64,000 bases of DNA, taken from the NCBI RefSeq assembly GCF_025466085.1, contig NZ_JANLOD010000032.1, forward strand, positions 1 through 64,000, written 5' to 3'. Source of the DNA: Pseudomonas sp. 14P_8.1_Bac3 (lineage in GTDB: Bacteria; Pseudomonadota; Gammaproteobacteria; Pseudomonadales; Pseudomonadaceae). Within the stretch, counting starts at the first letter, position 1. The number at the start of each line of letters is the position of its first letter. The notes under the pieces were generated by a model. It saw only the letters and a list, made by a program, of their open reading frames with translations, did not search any database and was not told the DNA's origin. This document shows, in pieces, positions 42,612 to 51,727 of this stretch. The position numbers and the translations under genes were made by a program.

Positions 42612-43852
42612 AGGGCATTTTGCGGGGAATCGTCAGCGTGATCCTGATCGGCAGCGGAGCATCGGCACTGGCCACGCAAGCCCGGCCGCAACTGATGGCG
42701 GGCACGTGCGCGGCACTGGATCGGGCGGTGACCTCGCAGTCGGCGGGTCCGGTACTGGTGGCCAGTTATCCTCCGTTGAATGGACAACCCGCACCCATCC
42801 TGGCTCTGCGCGGTGTGGCGTTCACTTACGACAATGCGTTGGCCAGCATCGCGTTGTTTGCCTGTGGCAAAGCCGAATCGGCGCGGCGGATCGCCGATGC
42901 GTTGGTGTTCGCGACCCGGCACGACCCCGAATATCAGGACGGCCGGTTGCGTAACGCCTACGCCGCCGGCCCGGTGGGTATGCCTTCGATGAAGTTGCCT
43001 GGTTACTGGAGCACCGAGCGCAACGCCTGGAACCAGGATGCGTATCAGGTCAGCAGCGCCACCGGCAATCAGGCGTGGGCGGCATTGGCCCTGCTGGAGG
43101 CTTTTCGCCAAAGCGGCGAGGAGTCCTACCTGGAGGCCGCCAGAAAAGTCCTGCACTGGTCGCAGGCAAACACCTTCGACGGTCAATCGCCGGCGGGTTT
43201 CAGTGGTGGCTACTACGGCTACTTCTCCAAACAGGTCCAACAGAACTGGAAGTCCACGGAGCATAACGTTGACCTGGCCGCGGCGTGGTCGGCACTCGAT
43301 GCAGTGGCGCCGGATGCGGGCTCGGCGCAACAGGCACGGATTGCCCGGCAATTCGTCTCCAGCCAGTGGGACGCCGGGGAAGGTCGGTTTCTGATTGGCA
43401 CCGGCGCCGATGGTCAGACCTCCGACCGCGTGCGTTCAGGACTGGACGCGCAGATCTGGCCGCTGATCGCCTTGCAGGATCCGCCCAAGGACTGGCGGCG
43501 CGTCTTCGCATTTATTGATCAGGCGCATCGGGCCGGTGATGGATACGGTTTCAATCGCGATCCCGACGGCTTATGGACCGAAGGCACGGCGCAAGCGGCC
43601 GCCGTCGCGCAATTGAATGGCCTGAGTGACAAGGCGCAGCCGCTGTGGAGCGTGTTGCTCGCCCAGGAGGCGGGCGATGGCTGGCTGTTTGCGACACCGG
43701 CGGCGCGCATCAGTACCGGACTGGCCATCGGTCCGGACTCCGTCACCAACGATTTCTTTTATTACCACCTGCCTCACTTGGGCGCCACGGCGTGGGCGGC
43801 GATTGCGGCCACGGGCGTCAATCCCTTTACCGGTTCGATGGAGGCTGACTGA
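42608..43852 (+). CDS. Secreted six-hairpin glycosidase-like protein
   Basis: 414 residues with a signal peptide (MKGILRGIVSVILIGSGASALA). The mature protein looks like an (alpha/alpha)6 barrel of repeating helical hairpins: ALRGVAFTYDNALASIALF, TGNQAWAALALLEAFRQSG, STEHNVDLAAAWSALDAVA, DGLWTEGTAQAAAVAQLNG. Such folds occur in glycoside hydrolases and polysaccharide lyases; by position it may trim or edit the exported glycan, like BcsZ in cellulose or AlgL in alginate systems. Catalytic residues cannot be fixed by eye. Coupled to the adaptor gene by an ATGA overlap and followed 1 base later by the synthase gene. Confidence 0.75.
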   Translation: MKGILRGIVSVILIGSGASALATQARPQLMAGTCAALDRAVTSQSAGPVLVASYPPLNGQPAPILALRGVAFTYDNALASIALFACGKAESARRIADALVFATRHDPEYQDGRLRNAYAAGPVGMPSMKLPGYWSTERNAWNQDAYQVSSATGNQAWAALALLEAFRQSGEESYLEAARKVLHWSQANTFDGQSPAGFSGGYYGYFSKQVQQNWKSTEHNVDLAAAWSALDAVAPDAGSAQQARIARQFVSSQWDAGEGRFLIGTGADGQTSDRVRSGLDAQIWPLIALQDPPKDWRRVFAFIDQAHRAGDGYGFNRDPDGLWTEGTAQAAAVAQLNGLSDKAQPLWSVLLAQEAGDGWLFATPAARISTGLAIGPDSVTNDFFYYHLPHLGATAWAAIAATGVNPFTGSMEAD

Positions 43853-43853
43853 C

Positions 43854-46800
43854 ATGCAGGCACTGGACTCGATGCAACTGCTGCAAATCAACTTCTGGAC
43901 GCTGGCGCTGGTGATCCTGTTCACCTGCCTGACGCACCGGGACCAATGGGCTGCGCGAGCGGGGTTTGGCGCCGTCACCGCACTGTTGCTGGTCAATTAC
44001 GCGGCGTGGCGGATTCGCGACACCCTGCCCGACGGTCACTCCGGGTTTGCCACGGTCTGGGCCTACACTTTTTTGTTTTTCGAAATGCTGGCGATCGGTT
44101 ACACGCTGTTTTCCATTGTCGTCATGCTCTGTCGTTCGGATCACAGCAAAGACGCTGATGCGGGAGAGCGCCGGTTGCGCGCGCAAGGCTCAACGGCGCC
44201 CGCGGTGGACATATTCATCGCCACTTACAACGAAGGCCTGGAGATCCTCGAGAAAACCATTATCGCTGCCCAGGCTATCGACTACCCCAACTTCACTATC
44301 TGGGTACTCGACGACACACGCCGTGACTGGTTGCGCGATTACTGTGCCGAGGTCGGCGTGCAATATGCGCGGCGCCCGGACAATTCACACGCCAAGGCCG
44401 GCAACCTGAACAACGGCTTGCGTCAATCGGCGGCCGGCAGCAATGCGCCATACATCCTGGTGCTCGACGCCGACTTCGCTCCGCAGCAGCCGATCCTGAT
44501 GCGCACCCTGGGTTTGTTCGACGACCCGAAAGTCGGCCTGGTGCAGACGCCGCAGTTCTATTACAACCCTGATCCGATCCAGCATAACCTGGGCACGTCG
44601 GACTGCTGGGTGGATGAGCAGCGGGTGTTCTTCGATGTATTTCAACCGGCGAAGGATGGCTGGGATGCGGCATTTTGCGTGGGCACGTCCTTCGTGGTGC
44701 GGCGCGATTTGATCGATGAAATCGGCGGTTTTCCTACAGGTTCAGTCTGCGAAGACATCTACACCACGTATCGATTGCTGCAGAAAGGCTACGTCACCCG
44801 CTGGCTGAACGAGCGGCTGTCGATCGGCTTGTCAGCCGAGGGACTGACCGAATACATCAACCAGCGCGGCCGCTGGTGTCTCGGCACCATTCAGGTGGCG
44901 CTGCTCAAGGACGGGCCTTTGCGGGGCGGCGGTTACACGCTCAATGACCGGTTGCACTACATTCACGGGCTGATGCACTGGTTTTCTAAGCCGTTCATTT
45001 TGATGATGCTGGTATCACCGGTGCTGTATTGGTACTTCGGCATTGCTGGGTTCTACGCCAATCCGGTGGATTTCCTCGCGTTTGGCATGCCGGCGCTGAT
45101 TGCGTTCTGGGGCTACGGCACCTGGGTCACCGATCGGCGCACCTTGCCGATTTTCACCGAGGTTACGCAGATCGTTGCCTCGCTCGCCGTCACGGCCACC
45201 ATCGCCAGCGCGATGATTCGTCCCTTCGGGCGACCGTTCAAAGTCACCGCGAAGGGATTGGACCGGACGAAAACCATGGTGCACTGGAAGCTGTTCGGGT
45301 TCTTTTTCGCCTTGACGGTGTTTTCGCAGTTCGGTGCTTACATCGCCATCAGCTCGGCTGCTGCATTCGACGGCAATATGCTGTTCAACCTGTGCTGGAC
45401 GGTGGTGGCGCTGGTCTACAACCTGGCGACCCTGGTGGCCTGTGTCGATCGTCCACGGCTGCATGGCGAAGAACGTTTTCCGTTCGACAAAGCCAGCGGT
45501 TTGCGCTTCGGCGGCAAGGTCCTGCCCGGTCGCCTGCTGGATATTTCCCTCAGCGGTGCATCGTTTCACTGCGCTTTCGCGTCTTCGATCAAACCGGGCC
45601 TGTGTGGCGAGATGTGGATCGACAAGCTGGGCTGGCTTGAGGTCGAGGTCATGCGCAATCACGACGAAAATCGCCTGGGCCTGAGGTTTGCCGAACTCGA
45701 TGAGGCGCTGCGGCGACGTTTGATCGCGCGGCTGTTCAGTGACGCGACGATAAACGTCGTCAGCAAGGCCGACCCGGCGCTGGCGTTCGGCACCTTGCTG
45801 CGTCGTTCTTTGATCGGTGAGAAACGCACGACGCCGCGTTTGCCAGCAGCGATCAAGTCAGCGTCCTACGTGCCCCGGCATCGTTGGCGGCCAGTCAGCG
45901 TGCGTTCGCGGAAACACGCCTTGCCGCACCTCAGTGTGGGCCGCTCTGGCCTGTGGTCATTGCTCTTCATGTCGTTGCTGTTGATCGGTGGCTGTTCGCT
46001 GGAGCCGACCTACGAGAAACCTGACGCACCCATCGACCAGCAATGGCCGGCCAACACGGCTGGCGAGTGCTGCGTCGGCAAGCAGGCGTTCGACAAGGAT
46101 TGGCGGGGCTTTGTGGTCGATGACCGACTGCGCCAGTTGATCGAAATGGCCTTGGCCAACAACCGTAGCCTGCGCCAGTTCGCGGCCAGCGTCGAAGAGG
46201 CGCGAGCCGGGTACGACAGCGCGCGGTCGGGGCTTTTTCCTACGATTGGTATCGACACCTATGCCGGACGCAGCAAGCTGCCGCCGTTGGTGCGCACGCC
46301 GAACGGTGGCGACAGCGCCGGCAGCATCGCCAACACGTTTCAGGCAACCGGCGGGTTCACGTCCTACGAGCTGGATCTGTTTGGTCGCATCCGCAGCCAG
46401 CGCAACGCTGCCGGGGCACGCTTCGAGGCGTCCGAGGCGGATTATCAAACCGCGCGGCTGGCGCTCATCGGCGAAGTGGCCAGCACTTGGTTGAGCCTCA
46501 AGGCCAATCAGCATTTGCTTGATCTCGCGCAGAACACTTACCAATCCCAGGACCGTTACGGCCAGTTGCTGCGCAAGAGTTTCAACCTGGGCTCCAGCGC
46601 TCGGATCGACGTACACCAGGCGGATGCGCAAACCAACACCGCGGCGGTGCAGGTCAACACCTATCGCATGCAAGTGGCGCAAAACAGCAACGCATTGCGG
46701 GTGCTGGTGGGGCAACCAGTGCCGGTGAATCTGCTGCCGACCGGCGCACTGGGTGAGCAGATGGCGACGCTGGATGTGCCCGCCGGGTTGCCGTCGTCGC

Positions 46801-47378
46801 TGGTGGAGCGCCGACCCGACATCATGTCCGCCGAAGCGCAGTTGCGCGCAGCCAATGCCGATATCGGCGCTGCTCGCACGGCGTATTTCCCGACGTTTTC
46901 CCTGACCTCGGCGCTGGGTAGCCTGACCGGCGACTTTTCCCGGCTGCTCAGTGGCCCGGCGGAATTCTGGTCGGTGGCGCTGGCGGGGACGTTGCCTTTG
47001 ATTGACGGCGGTGCACGGCGGGCGCAGGTGGATGCCAGTCATGCGCGGTTTGACGGGCAAGCCGCAGCGTATGAAGCCACTGTGCAGAACGCGTTTCGCG
47101 AGGCGGCCGATGCGTTGAATGCACGGCAGGAAATGCTGACGCAGGTGGCGTATCAGAAGAAGCTGGTGGGGGATTATCAGGAGGCGTATCGGCAGTCGCG
47201 GTTGCGCTTCGAGGCGGGTCTGGACAGTTACTTTTCCACCATGGATGCGCAGCGGTCGTTGTTTGATGCGCAGCAGAAATGGGCGCAGTTGGAGCTGGCG
47301 CGGGAGATCAATCAGGTGACGTTGTACAAGGCGTTGGGTGGCGGGTGGAGTGGGGCGTTGAAGGTGGCGGAGCGATGA
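43854..47378 (+). CDS. GT2/PilZ synthase fused to outer-membrane lipoprotein
   Basis: 1174 residues in one uninterrupted frame. Residues 1-690 are a processive family-2 glycosyltransferase: two or three N-terminal helices, catalytic domain with DD at 153-154, DAD at 205-207, ED at 300-301 and QRGRW at 337-341, four helices from about 380, and a PilZ domain with DISLSGASF (Asp563). Residues about 690-713 are a basic-then-hydrophobic segment ending in a lipobox (LLLIGGC, Cys714). Residues 714-1174 are a complete NodT/OprM-type outer-membrane factor (CSLEPTYEKPDAPIDQQWP, GGFTSYELDLFGRIRSQRN, SSLVERRPDIMSAEAQLRA). GGAGG precedes the ATG. No stop and no good internal ribosome site separates the halves. 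The topology works if signal peptidase II cuts at Cys714. The glycan could be a beta-glucan, but this is not certain. Confidence 0.85.
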   Translation: MQALDSMQLLQINFWTLALVILFTCLTHRDQWAARAGFGAVTALLLVNYAAWRIRDTLPDGHSGFATVWAYTFLFFEMLAIGYTLFSIVVMLCRSDHSKDADAGERRLRAQGSTAPAVDIFIATYNEGLEILEKTIIAAQAIDYPNFTIWVLDDTRRDWLRDYCAEVGVQYARRPDNSHAKAGNLNNGLRQSAAGSNAPYILVLDADFAPQQPILMRTLGLFDDPKVGLVQTPQFYYNPDPIQHNLGTSDCWVDEQRVFFDVFQPAKDGWDAAFCVGTSFVVRRDLIDEIGGFPTGSVCEDIYTTYRLLQKGYVTRWLNERLSIGLSAEGLTEYINQRGRWCLGTIQVALLKDGPLRGGGYTLNDRLHYIHGLMHWFSKPFILMMLVSPVLYWYFGIAGFYANPVDFLAFGMPALIAFWGYGTWVTDRRTLPIFTEVTQIVASLAVTATIASAMIRPFGRPFKVTAKGLDRTKTMVHWKLFGFFFALTVFSQFGAYIAISSAAAFDGNMLFNLCWTVVALVYNLATLVACVDRPRLHGEERFPFDKASGLRFGGKVLPGRLLDISLSGASFHCAFASSIKPGLCGEMWIDKLGWLEVEVMRNHDENRLGLRFAELDEALRRRLIARLFSDATINVVSKADPALAFGTLLRRSLIGEKRTTPRLPAAIKSASYVPRHRWRPVSVRSRKHALPHLSVGRSGLWSLLFMSLLLIGGCSLEPTYEKPDAPIDQQWPANTAGECCVGKQAFDKDWRGFVVDDRLRQLIEMALANNRSLRQFAASVEEARAGYDSARSGLFPTIGIDTYAGRSKLPPLVRTPNGGDSAGSIANTFQATGGFTSYELDLFGRIRSQRNAAGARFEASEADYQTARLALIGEVASTWLSLKANQHLLDLAQNTYQSQDRYGQLLRKSFNLGSSARIDVHQADAQTNTAAVQVNTYRMQVAQNSNALRVLVGQPVPVNLLPTGALGEQMATLDVPAGLPSSLVERRPDIMSAEAQLRAANADIGAARTAYFPTFSLTSALGSLTGDFSRLLSGPAEFWSVALAGTLPLIDGGARRAQVDASHARFDGQAAAYEATVQNAFREAADALNARQEMLTQVAYQKKLVGDYQEAYRQSRLRFEAGLDSYFSTMDAQRSLFDAQQKWAQLELAREINQVTLYKALGGGWSGALKVAER
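45915..45995 (+). other. Junction of synthase and lipoprotein halves
   Basis: This stretch encodes RKHALPHLSVGRSGLWSLL, FMSLLLIGG and Cys714: an n-region, a hydrophobic core and a lipobox in the middle of the polypeptide. In-frame GTG (about 45936) and ATG (45969) codons exist, but no ribosome site like those of the neighbours precedes them. Ser follows the Cys, which would favour outer-membrane sorting by Lol. Confidence 0.7.
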
Positions 47379-47401
47379 ATTCCTGGTGTTTTTGAGGGCC
47401 T

Positions 47402-47469
47402 CTTCGCGGGAAAGCCCGCTCTCACAGGGTAATGTGCCGGATCCTGTGGGAGCGGGCTTGCCCGCGAAG
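47402..47469. repeat. REP pair, GCGGGCTTGCCCGCGAAGG type
   Basis: CTTCGCGGGAAAGCCCGCTCTCACAGG and, inverted, CCTGTGGGAGCGGGCTTGCCCGCGAAG. A different REP class from the 14793 and 60155 copies. It lies between the convergent synthase and MHS genes. Confidence 0.85.
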
Positions 47470-47477
47470 GCGATCTA

Positions 47478-48776
47478 TCAGGCGCCGCCCGCCACCGCTG
47501 CCTGCGCCGTCCGCAGTTCATGCTTGTTGCCACGGAACAGCACCAGCGTCGCAATCAACCCCAGCACGGCTGCGCCGCTGAGCCAGATCCCCGGCGCTGC
47601 CTTGTTGTCCAGCACATGAATCAGGTAGGTGCACGCGGCTGGCGTGAACCCGCCAAAGGTTGCGGTCGCCAGGCTGTAGGCCAATGAGAACCCGGTCGTA
47701 CGAACTTCCACCGGCATGATCTCGGTCAGCGCCACGACCATGGCACCGTTGTACGAGCCATACAGGAACGACAACCACAGTTCGACAATCAGCAAATGAC
47801 TGAAGCTTGGGTTCGCCACCAGCCACGACAGGGCCGGGTAGGCGGTGAGGATCGCCAGAATGGTCGCCGCCAGCAGCAGGGGTTTTCGTCCGATCTTGTC
47901 AGACACGGCGCCCATCACCGGCAGCCAGAAGAAGTTCGACAGGCCGATGCATACCGTCACCAGCAAGGCATCCAGATCAGACAGGTGCAGTTCGGCTTTA
48001 CCGAAGGTCGGGGTGTAGGCGGTGATCAGGTAGAACGACACTGTGGTCATCACCACCAGGGCCATGCCCGCAATGACGATGCCAAAGTTCTGACCGATCG
48101 AACGGACGATTTCCCGCAGGGTAGGGCGGTGTTTCCGTGCCTGGAACTCGGGCGTTTCTTCCAGCGAGCGACGAATCACGAAGATCACCGGCACGATCAT
48201 GCAACCGATCAGGAACGGCACGCGCCAGCCCCAGTCGCCCATCTGTTCCGGGCTGAGCCAGTGGTTCAGGCCGACCCCGAGCAAACCGGCAAACACCACC
48301 GCCGCTTGCTGGCTGGCGGACTGCCAGCTGACAAAGAAGCCTTTGCGGCCCGGTGTGGAGATTTCCGCGAGGTACACCGACACACCGCCCAGTTCCACGC
48401 CGGCGGAGAAACCTTGCAGCAGTCGACCGAACAGCACGATCAGCGGCGCGGCGACACCCAGGGTGGCGTAACCCGGCACGCAGGCAATCAATACCGTACC
48501 GGCCGCCATCATCGCCAGGGTAATGATCAAGCCTTTGCGGCGACCATGACGGTCAATGTAGGCACCGAGGAAAATGGCACCCAGCGGACGCATGAGGAAA
48601 CCGGCACCGAAGGTGGCCAGCGAGAGCATCAGGGACGCGAAAGCGCTGTCGGCAGGGAAGAAGGTTTTGGCAATGGCCGTGGCGTAAAAGCCGTAGACCA
48701 TGAAGTCGAACATCTCGAGGAAATTGCCGCTGACAACGCGAAAAATCGCTTTGCCTTTGCCCGTATTCGAGGACAT
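47478..48776 (-). CDS. MHS family transporter (citrate/H+ type)
   Basis: 432 residues, 12 helices, major facilitator superfamily, metabolite:H+ symporter branch: [19 protein letters not shown] in helix 1, the loop [18 protein letters not shown], and [19 protein letters not shown]. Length and motifs resemble the citrate/tricarballylate carriers CitA and TcuC. I chose the ATG at 48776 ([19 protein letters not shown]); frames further upstream give an unlikely N-terminus. Convergent with the polysaccharide operon and not clearly part of it. Confidence 0.85.
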   Translation of the reverse strand: MSSNTGKGKAIFRVVSGNFLEMFDFMVYGFYATAIAKTFFPADSAFASLMLSLATFGAGFLMRPLGAIFLGAYIDRHGRRKGLIITLAMMAAGTVLIACVPGYATLGVAAPLIVLFGRLLQGFSAGVELGGVSVYLAEISTPGRKGFFVSWQSASQQAAVVFAGLLGVGLNHWLSPEQMGDWGWRVPFLIGCMIVPVIFVIRRSLEETPEFQARKHRPTLREIVRSIGQNFGIVIAGMALVVMTTVSFYLITAYTPTFGKAELHLSDLDALLVTVCIGLSNFFWLPVMGAVSDKIGRKPLLLAATILAILTAYPALSWLVANPSFSHLLIVELWLSFLYGSYNGAMVVALTEIMPVEVRTTGFSLAYSLATATFGGFTPAACTYLIHVLDNKAAPGIWLSGAAVLGLIATLVLFRGNKHELRTAQAAVAGGA

Positions 48777-49066
48777 GTGAACATACTCACTATTAGCTGT
48801 CTGGTCGGAAGTCCTTGATTTAGACGCGTCCTCGCCGCCGCCCAGCAGGGCAGACTCCCTTGGCGAGCATAGTTGTAACAGTATGTGTATGGGCATGGTT
48901 AGGCAACAATTAGTTAGGTTGCGGCTTAAACGATATAGCCATTAGGCAACGTGGATTGGGAGCCGGAGTGAATTACCGCGGTCGGACGTCGAAATTCAGC
49001 CTGCGGGGTGATGCATAATGGCGAGCCTTGGCGTTGTGTCAGAGGATTCTTCAGGGGACGCAGGAT

Positions 49067-50083
49067 TTGTTGAAATGGCGGCTGTGCGGTTTAGTGATCC
49101 TGATCGCCACGTTATCCGGCTGCGGCAACGGCGACGCCATGGAAGGTTTCGGCGGCCCGACCATGGGCAGCACCTATTCGATCAAATACCTGCGCCACCC
49201 CGGTCTTCCCGCCCCGGCAGACGTCCGCGTCGAGGTCGAAAAGATCCTCGCTGAAGTCGACCGGCAAATGTCGACCTACCGCAGCGATTCGGACATCGAA
49301 CGTTTCAACGACCTGCCCGCCAATCGGTGTCAGACAATGCCGGCACCGGTCCTTGAATTGGTTCGCTTCGGCGAGCAACTGTCAGAACAAAGCGAAGGCT
49401 CCTACGACCTCACGGTAGAGCCGCTGCTCAATCTCTGGGGATTTGGCCCGCAGGCCCGCGAGGAAAAAGTCCCGACCGACCAAGCCTTGGCCGAGGCACG
49501 GCAGCGCGTGGGTTATCAACACCTGCGCATCGAAGGCGATCAGCTGTGCAAGGACGCCGCCGTCGAGGTCGATTTCAACAGCATCGCGGCGGGTTACGCG
49601 GTCGACAGGATCGCTGCCAGACTCGAAGCCATGGGCATCCACAACTATCTGGCCGAAGCCACCGGTGAACTCAAGGCTGCGGGCAGGAAGCTCGATGGCT
49701 CGCCCTGGCATATCGCCCTCGAAGAGCCTCGGGACGACCAGCAAGTGGCGCAGCGGATCATCGCGGTGGACGGCTTCGGCGTATCGACGTCTGGCGACTA
49801 CCGTAACTATTTCGAGCAGGGAGGGCGGCGTTATTCCCACACCTTTGATGCCCGCAGCGGTGCGCCGGTCTCACATGCGCTGGCGTCCGTCACGGTGATT
49901 CATCCTTCAGCGTTGATGGCCGATGGCTTATCGACGCTGTTGCTGATTCTTGGCCCGGAGCGGGGCTGGGACTACGCCGAAACTCACAACATCGGTGCAT
50001 TCTTTGTGATTCGTGCCGATACAGGTTTCGTCACGCGAACCAATCAGGCGTTTGAGCGCCTCAGTGGCGGCAAAACCGAATGA
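49067..50083 (+). CDS. apbE: FAD:protein FMN transferase ApbE
   Basis: 338 residues. A lipoprotein signal (LKWRLCGLVILIATLSGCGN) is followed by the ApbE domain: GGPTMGSTYSIKYL, VDFNSIAAGYAVDRIA, DGFGVSTSGDYRNYF and SHTFDARSGAPVSHALAS. In the periplasm it uses FAD to attach FMN to threonines of NqrB, NqrC or RnfG-type proteins. There is no good ATG; I prefer the TTG at 49067, 8 bases after AGGGGA; an in-frame TTG at 49028 is the other choice. In P. aeruginosa it directly follows nqrF. No nqr gene is present here. Confidence 0.88.
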   Translation: MLKWRLCGLVILIATLSGCGNGDAMEGFGGPTMGSTYSIKYLRHPGLPAPADVRVEVEKILAEVDRQMSTYRSDSDIERFNDLPANRCQTMPAPVLELVRFGEQLSEQSEGSYDLTVEPLLNLWGFGPQAREEKVPTDQALAEARQRVGYQHLRIEGDQLCKDAAVEVDFNSIAAGYAVDRIAARLEAMGIHNYLAEATGELKAAGRKLDGSPWHIALEEPRDDQQVAQRIIAVDGFGVSTSGDYRNYFEQGGRRYSHTFDARSGAPVSHALASVTVIHPSALMADGLSTLLLILGPERGWDYAETHNIGAFFVIRADTGFVTRTNQAFERLSGGKTE

Positions 50084-50290
50084 TTGCGGCGATTTGCGCA
50101 TTGAAGACTGGCGTTGTAGTGCAGGCAAAACTAGCCTACGACGCGACCAAGGGTTAATGTGCGCGGCGTTGACGCTTCTATAGACTGTGTCCGGGTTCTG
50201 TACTGGCCCCAAATTGTTCCTTCACGCCGCAGATCGGCGTGATTTAGCCGCAGGTGCCGAGGGCGCCGCGGCCTGTTCTGAGGAGTACGC

Positions 50291-51685
50291 ATGGCTGTCT
50301 ACAACTACGACGTGGTGGTGTTGGGTTCCGGCCCGGCGGGAGAAGGCGCGGCAATGAACGCCGCCAAAGCAGGGCGCAAGGTGGCAATGGTCGACAGCCG
50401 TCGCCAGGTCGGCGGCAACTGCACCCACTTGGGCACCATCCCGTCCAAGGCACTGCGTCACTCGGTCCGGCAGATCATGCAGTTCAACACCAACCCGATG
50501 TTCCGGGCGATTGGTGAGCCACGCTGGTTCTCGTTCCCGGACGTGCTGAAAAGCGCCGAGAAAGTCATTTCCAAACAAGTCGCTTCGCGCACCGGCTACT
50601 ACGCCCGTAACCGTGTCGACGTGTTCTTCGGCACCGGCAGCTTCGCCGACGAGCAAACCATCGAAGTGGTCTGCGCCAACGGCGTGGTCGAAAAACTGGT
50701 GGCCAAGCACATCATCATCGCCACCGGCTCGCGTCCTTATCGCCCGGCGGACATCGATTTCCATCACCCGCGTATCTACGATAGCGACACCATCCTCAGC
50801 CTCGGCCACACCCCGCGCAAACTCATCGTTTACGGCGCCGGGGTGATCGGTTGCGAATACGCCTCGATCTTCAGCGGCCTGGGCGTGCTGGTCGAACTGG
50901 TGGACAACCGCGGTCAGTTGTTGAGCTTCCTCGACTCGGAAATTTCCCAGGCCCTGAGCTACCACTTCAGCAACAACAACATCACTGTTCGCCACAACGA
51001 AGACTACGACCGCGTTGAAGGCGTCGACAACGGCGTGATCCTGCACCTCAAGTCCGGCAAGAAAATCAAGGCCGACGCCTTGCTCTGGTGCAACGGCCGC
51101 ACCGGCAATACCGATCAGCTGGGTCTGGAAAACATCGGCGTCAAGGTCAACAGCCGCGGCCAGATCGAAGTCGACGAGGCTTACCGCACCGGCATCCAGA
51201 ATATCTACGGCGCCGGCGACGTGATCGGCTGGCCGAGCCTGGCCAGTGCCGCCCACGACCAGGGCCGTTCGGCCGCTGGCAGCATTGTCGACAACGGTAG
51301 CTGGCGCTTCGTGAATGACGTGCCGACCGGCATCTACACCATCCCGGAGATCAGCTCGATCGGCAAGAACGAGCAGGAGCTGACCCAGGCCAAAGTGCCG
51401 TACGAAGTGGGCAAGGCGTTCTTCAAGAGCATGGCCCGTGCACAGATCGCCGGCGAGCCCCAGGGCATGCTGAAGATCCTGTTCCACCGCGAGACGTTGG
51501 AAGTGCTGGGCGTGCACTGCTTCGGTTATCAGGCGTCGGAGATCGTGCACATCGGCCAGGCGATCATGAACCAGCCGGGCGAGTTGAACACGTTGAAATA
51601 CTTCGTCAACACGACGTTCAACTACCCGACCATGGCCGAAGCCTATCGGGTCGCGGCGTACGACGGCCTCAACCGGCTTTTTTGA
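50291..51685 (+). CDS. sthA: Soluble pyridine nucleotide transhydrogenase SthA
   Basis: 464 residues. Flavoprotein that moves hydride between NADPH and NAD+. FAD loop [18 protein letters not shown], a second Rossmann loop [17 protein letters not shown], and [15 protein letters not shown], where the second redox cysteine of disulfide reductases is missing, the mark of SthA. AGGAG lies 5 bases before the ATG. Full length. Confidence 0.97.
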   Translation: MAVYNYDVVVLGSGPAGEGAAMNAAKAGRKVAMVDSRRQVGGNCTHLGTIPSKALRHSVRQIMQFNTNPMFRAIGEPRWFSFPDVLKSAEKVISKQVASRTGYYARNRVDVFFGTGSFADEQTIEVVCANGVVEKLVAKHIIIATGSRPYRPADIDFHHPRIYDSDTILSLGHTPRKLIVYGAGVIGCEYASIFSGLGVLVELVDNRGQLLSFLDSEISQALSYHFSNNNITVRHNEDYDRVEGVDNGVILHLKSGKKIKADALLWCNGRTGNTDQLGLENIGVKVNSRGQIEVDEAYRTGIQNIYGAGDVIGWPSLASAAHDQGRSAAGSIVDNGSWRFVNDVPTGIYTIPEISSIGKNEQELTQAKVPYEVGKAFFKSMARAQIAGEPQGMLKILFHRETLEVLGVHCFGYQASEIVHIGQAIMNQPGELNTLKYFVNTTFNYPTMAEAYRVAAYDGLNRLF

Positions 51686-51689
51686 GCGG

Positions 51690-51720
51690 CTCCGGCCGGT
51701 GGCCTGAGCCGGCCGGGGAG
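51690..51720. terminator. Hairpin between sthA and GDPD gene
   Basis: CTCCGGCCGG and CCGGCCGGGGAG pair with one bulge around TGGCCTGAG. No T-run follows, so termination is uncertain. Confidence 0.4.
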
Positions 51721-51727
51721 ACCGATT

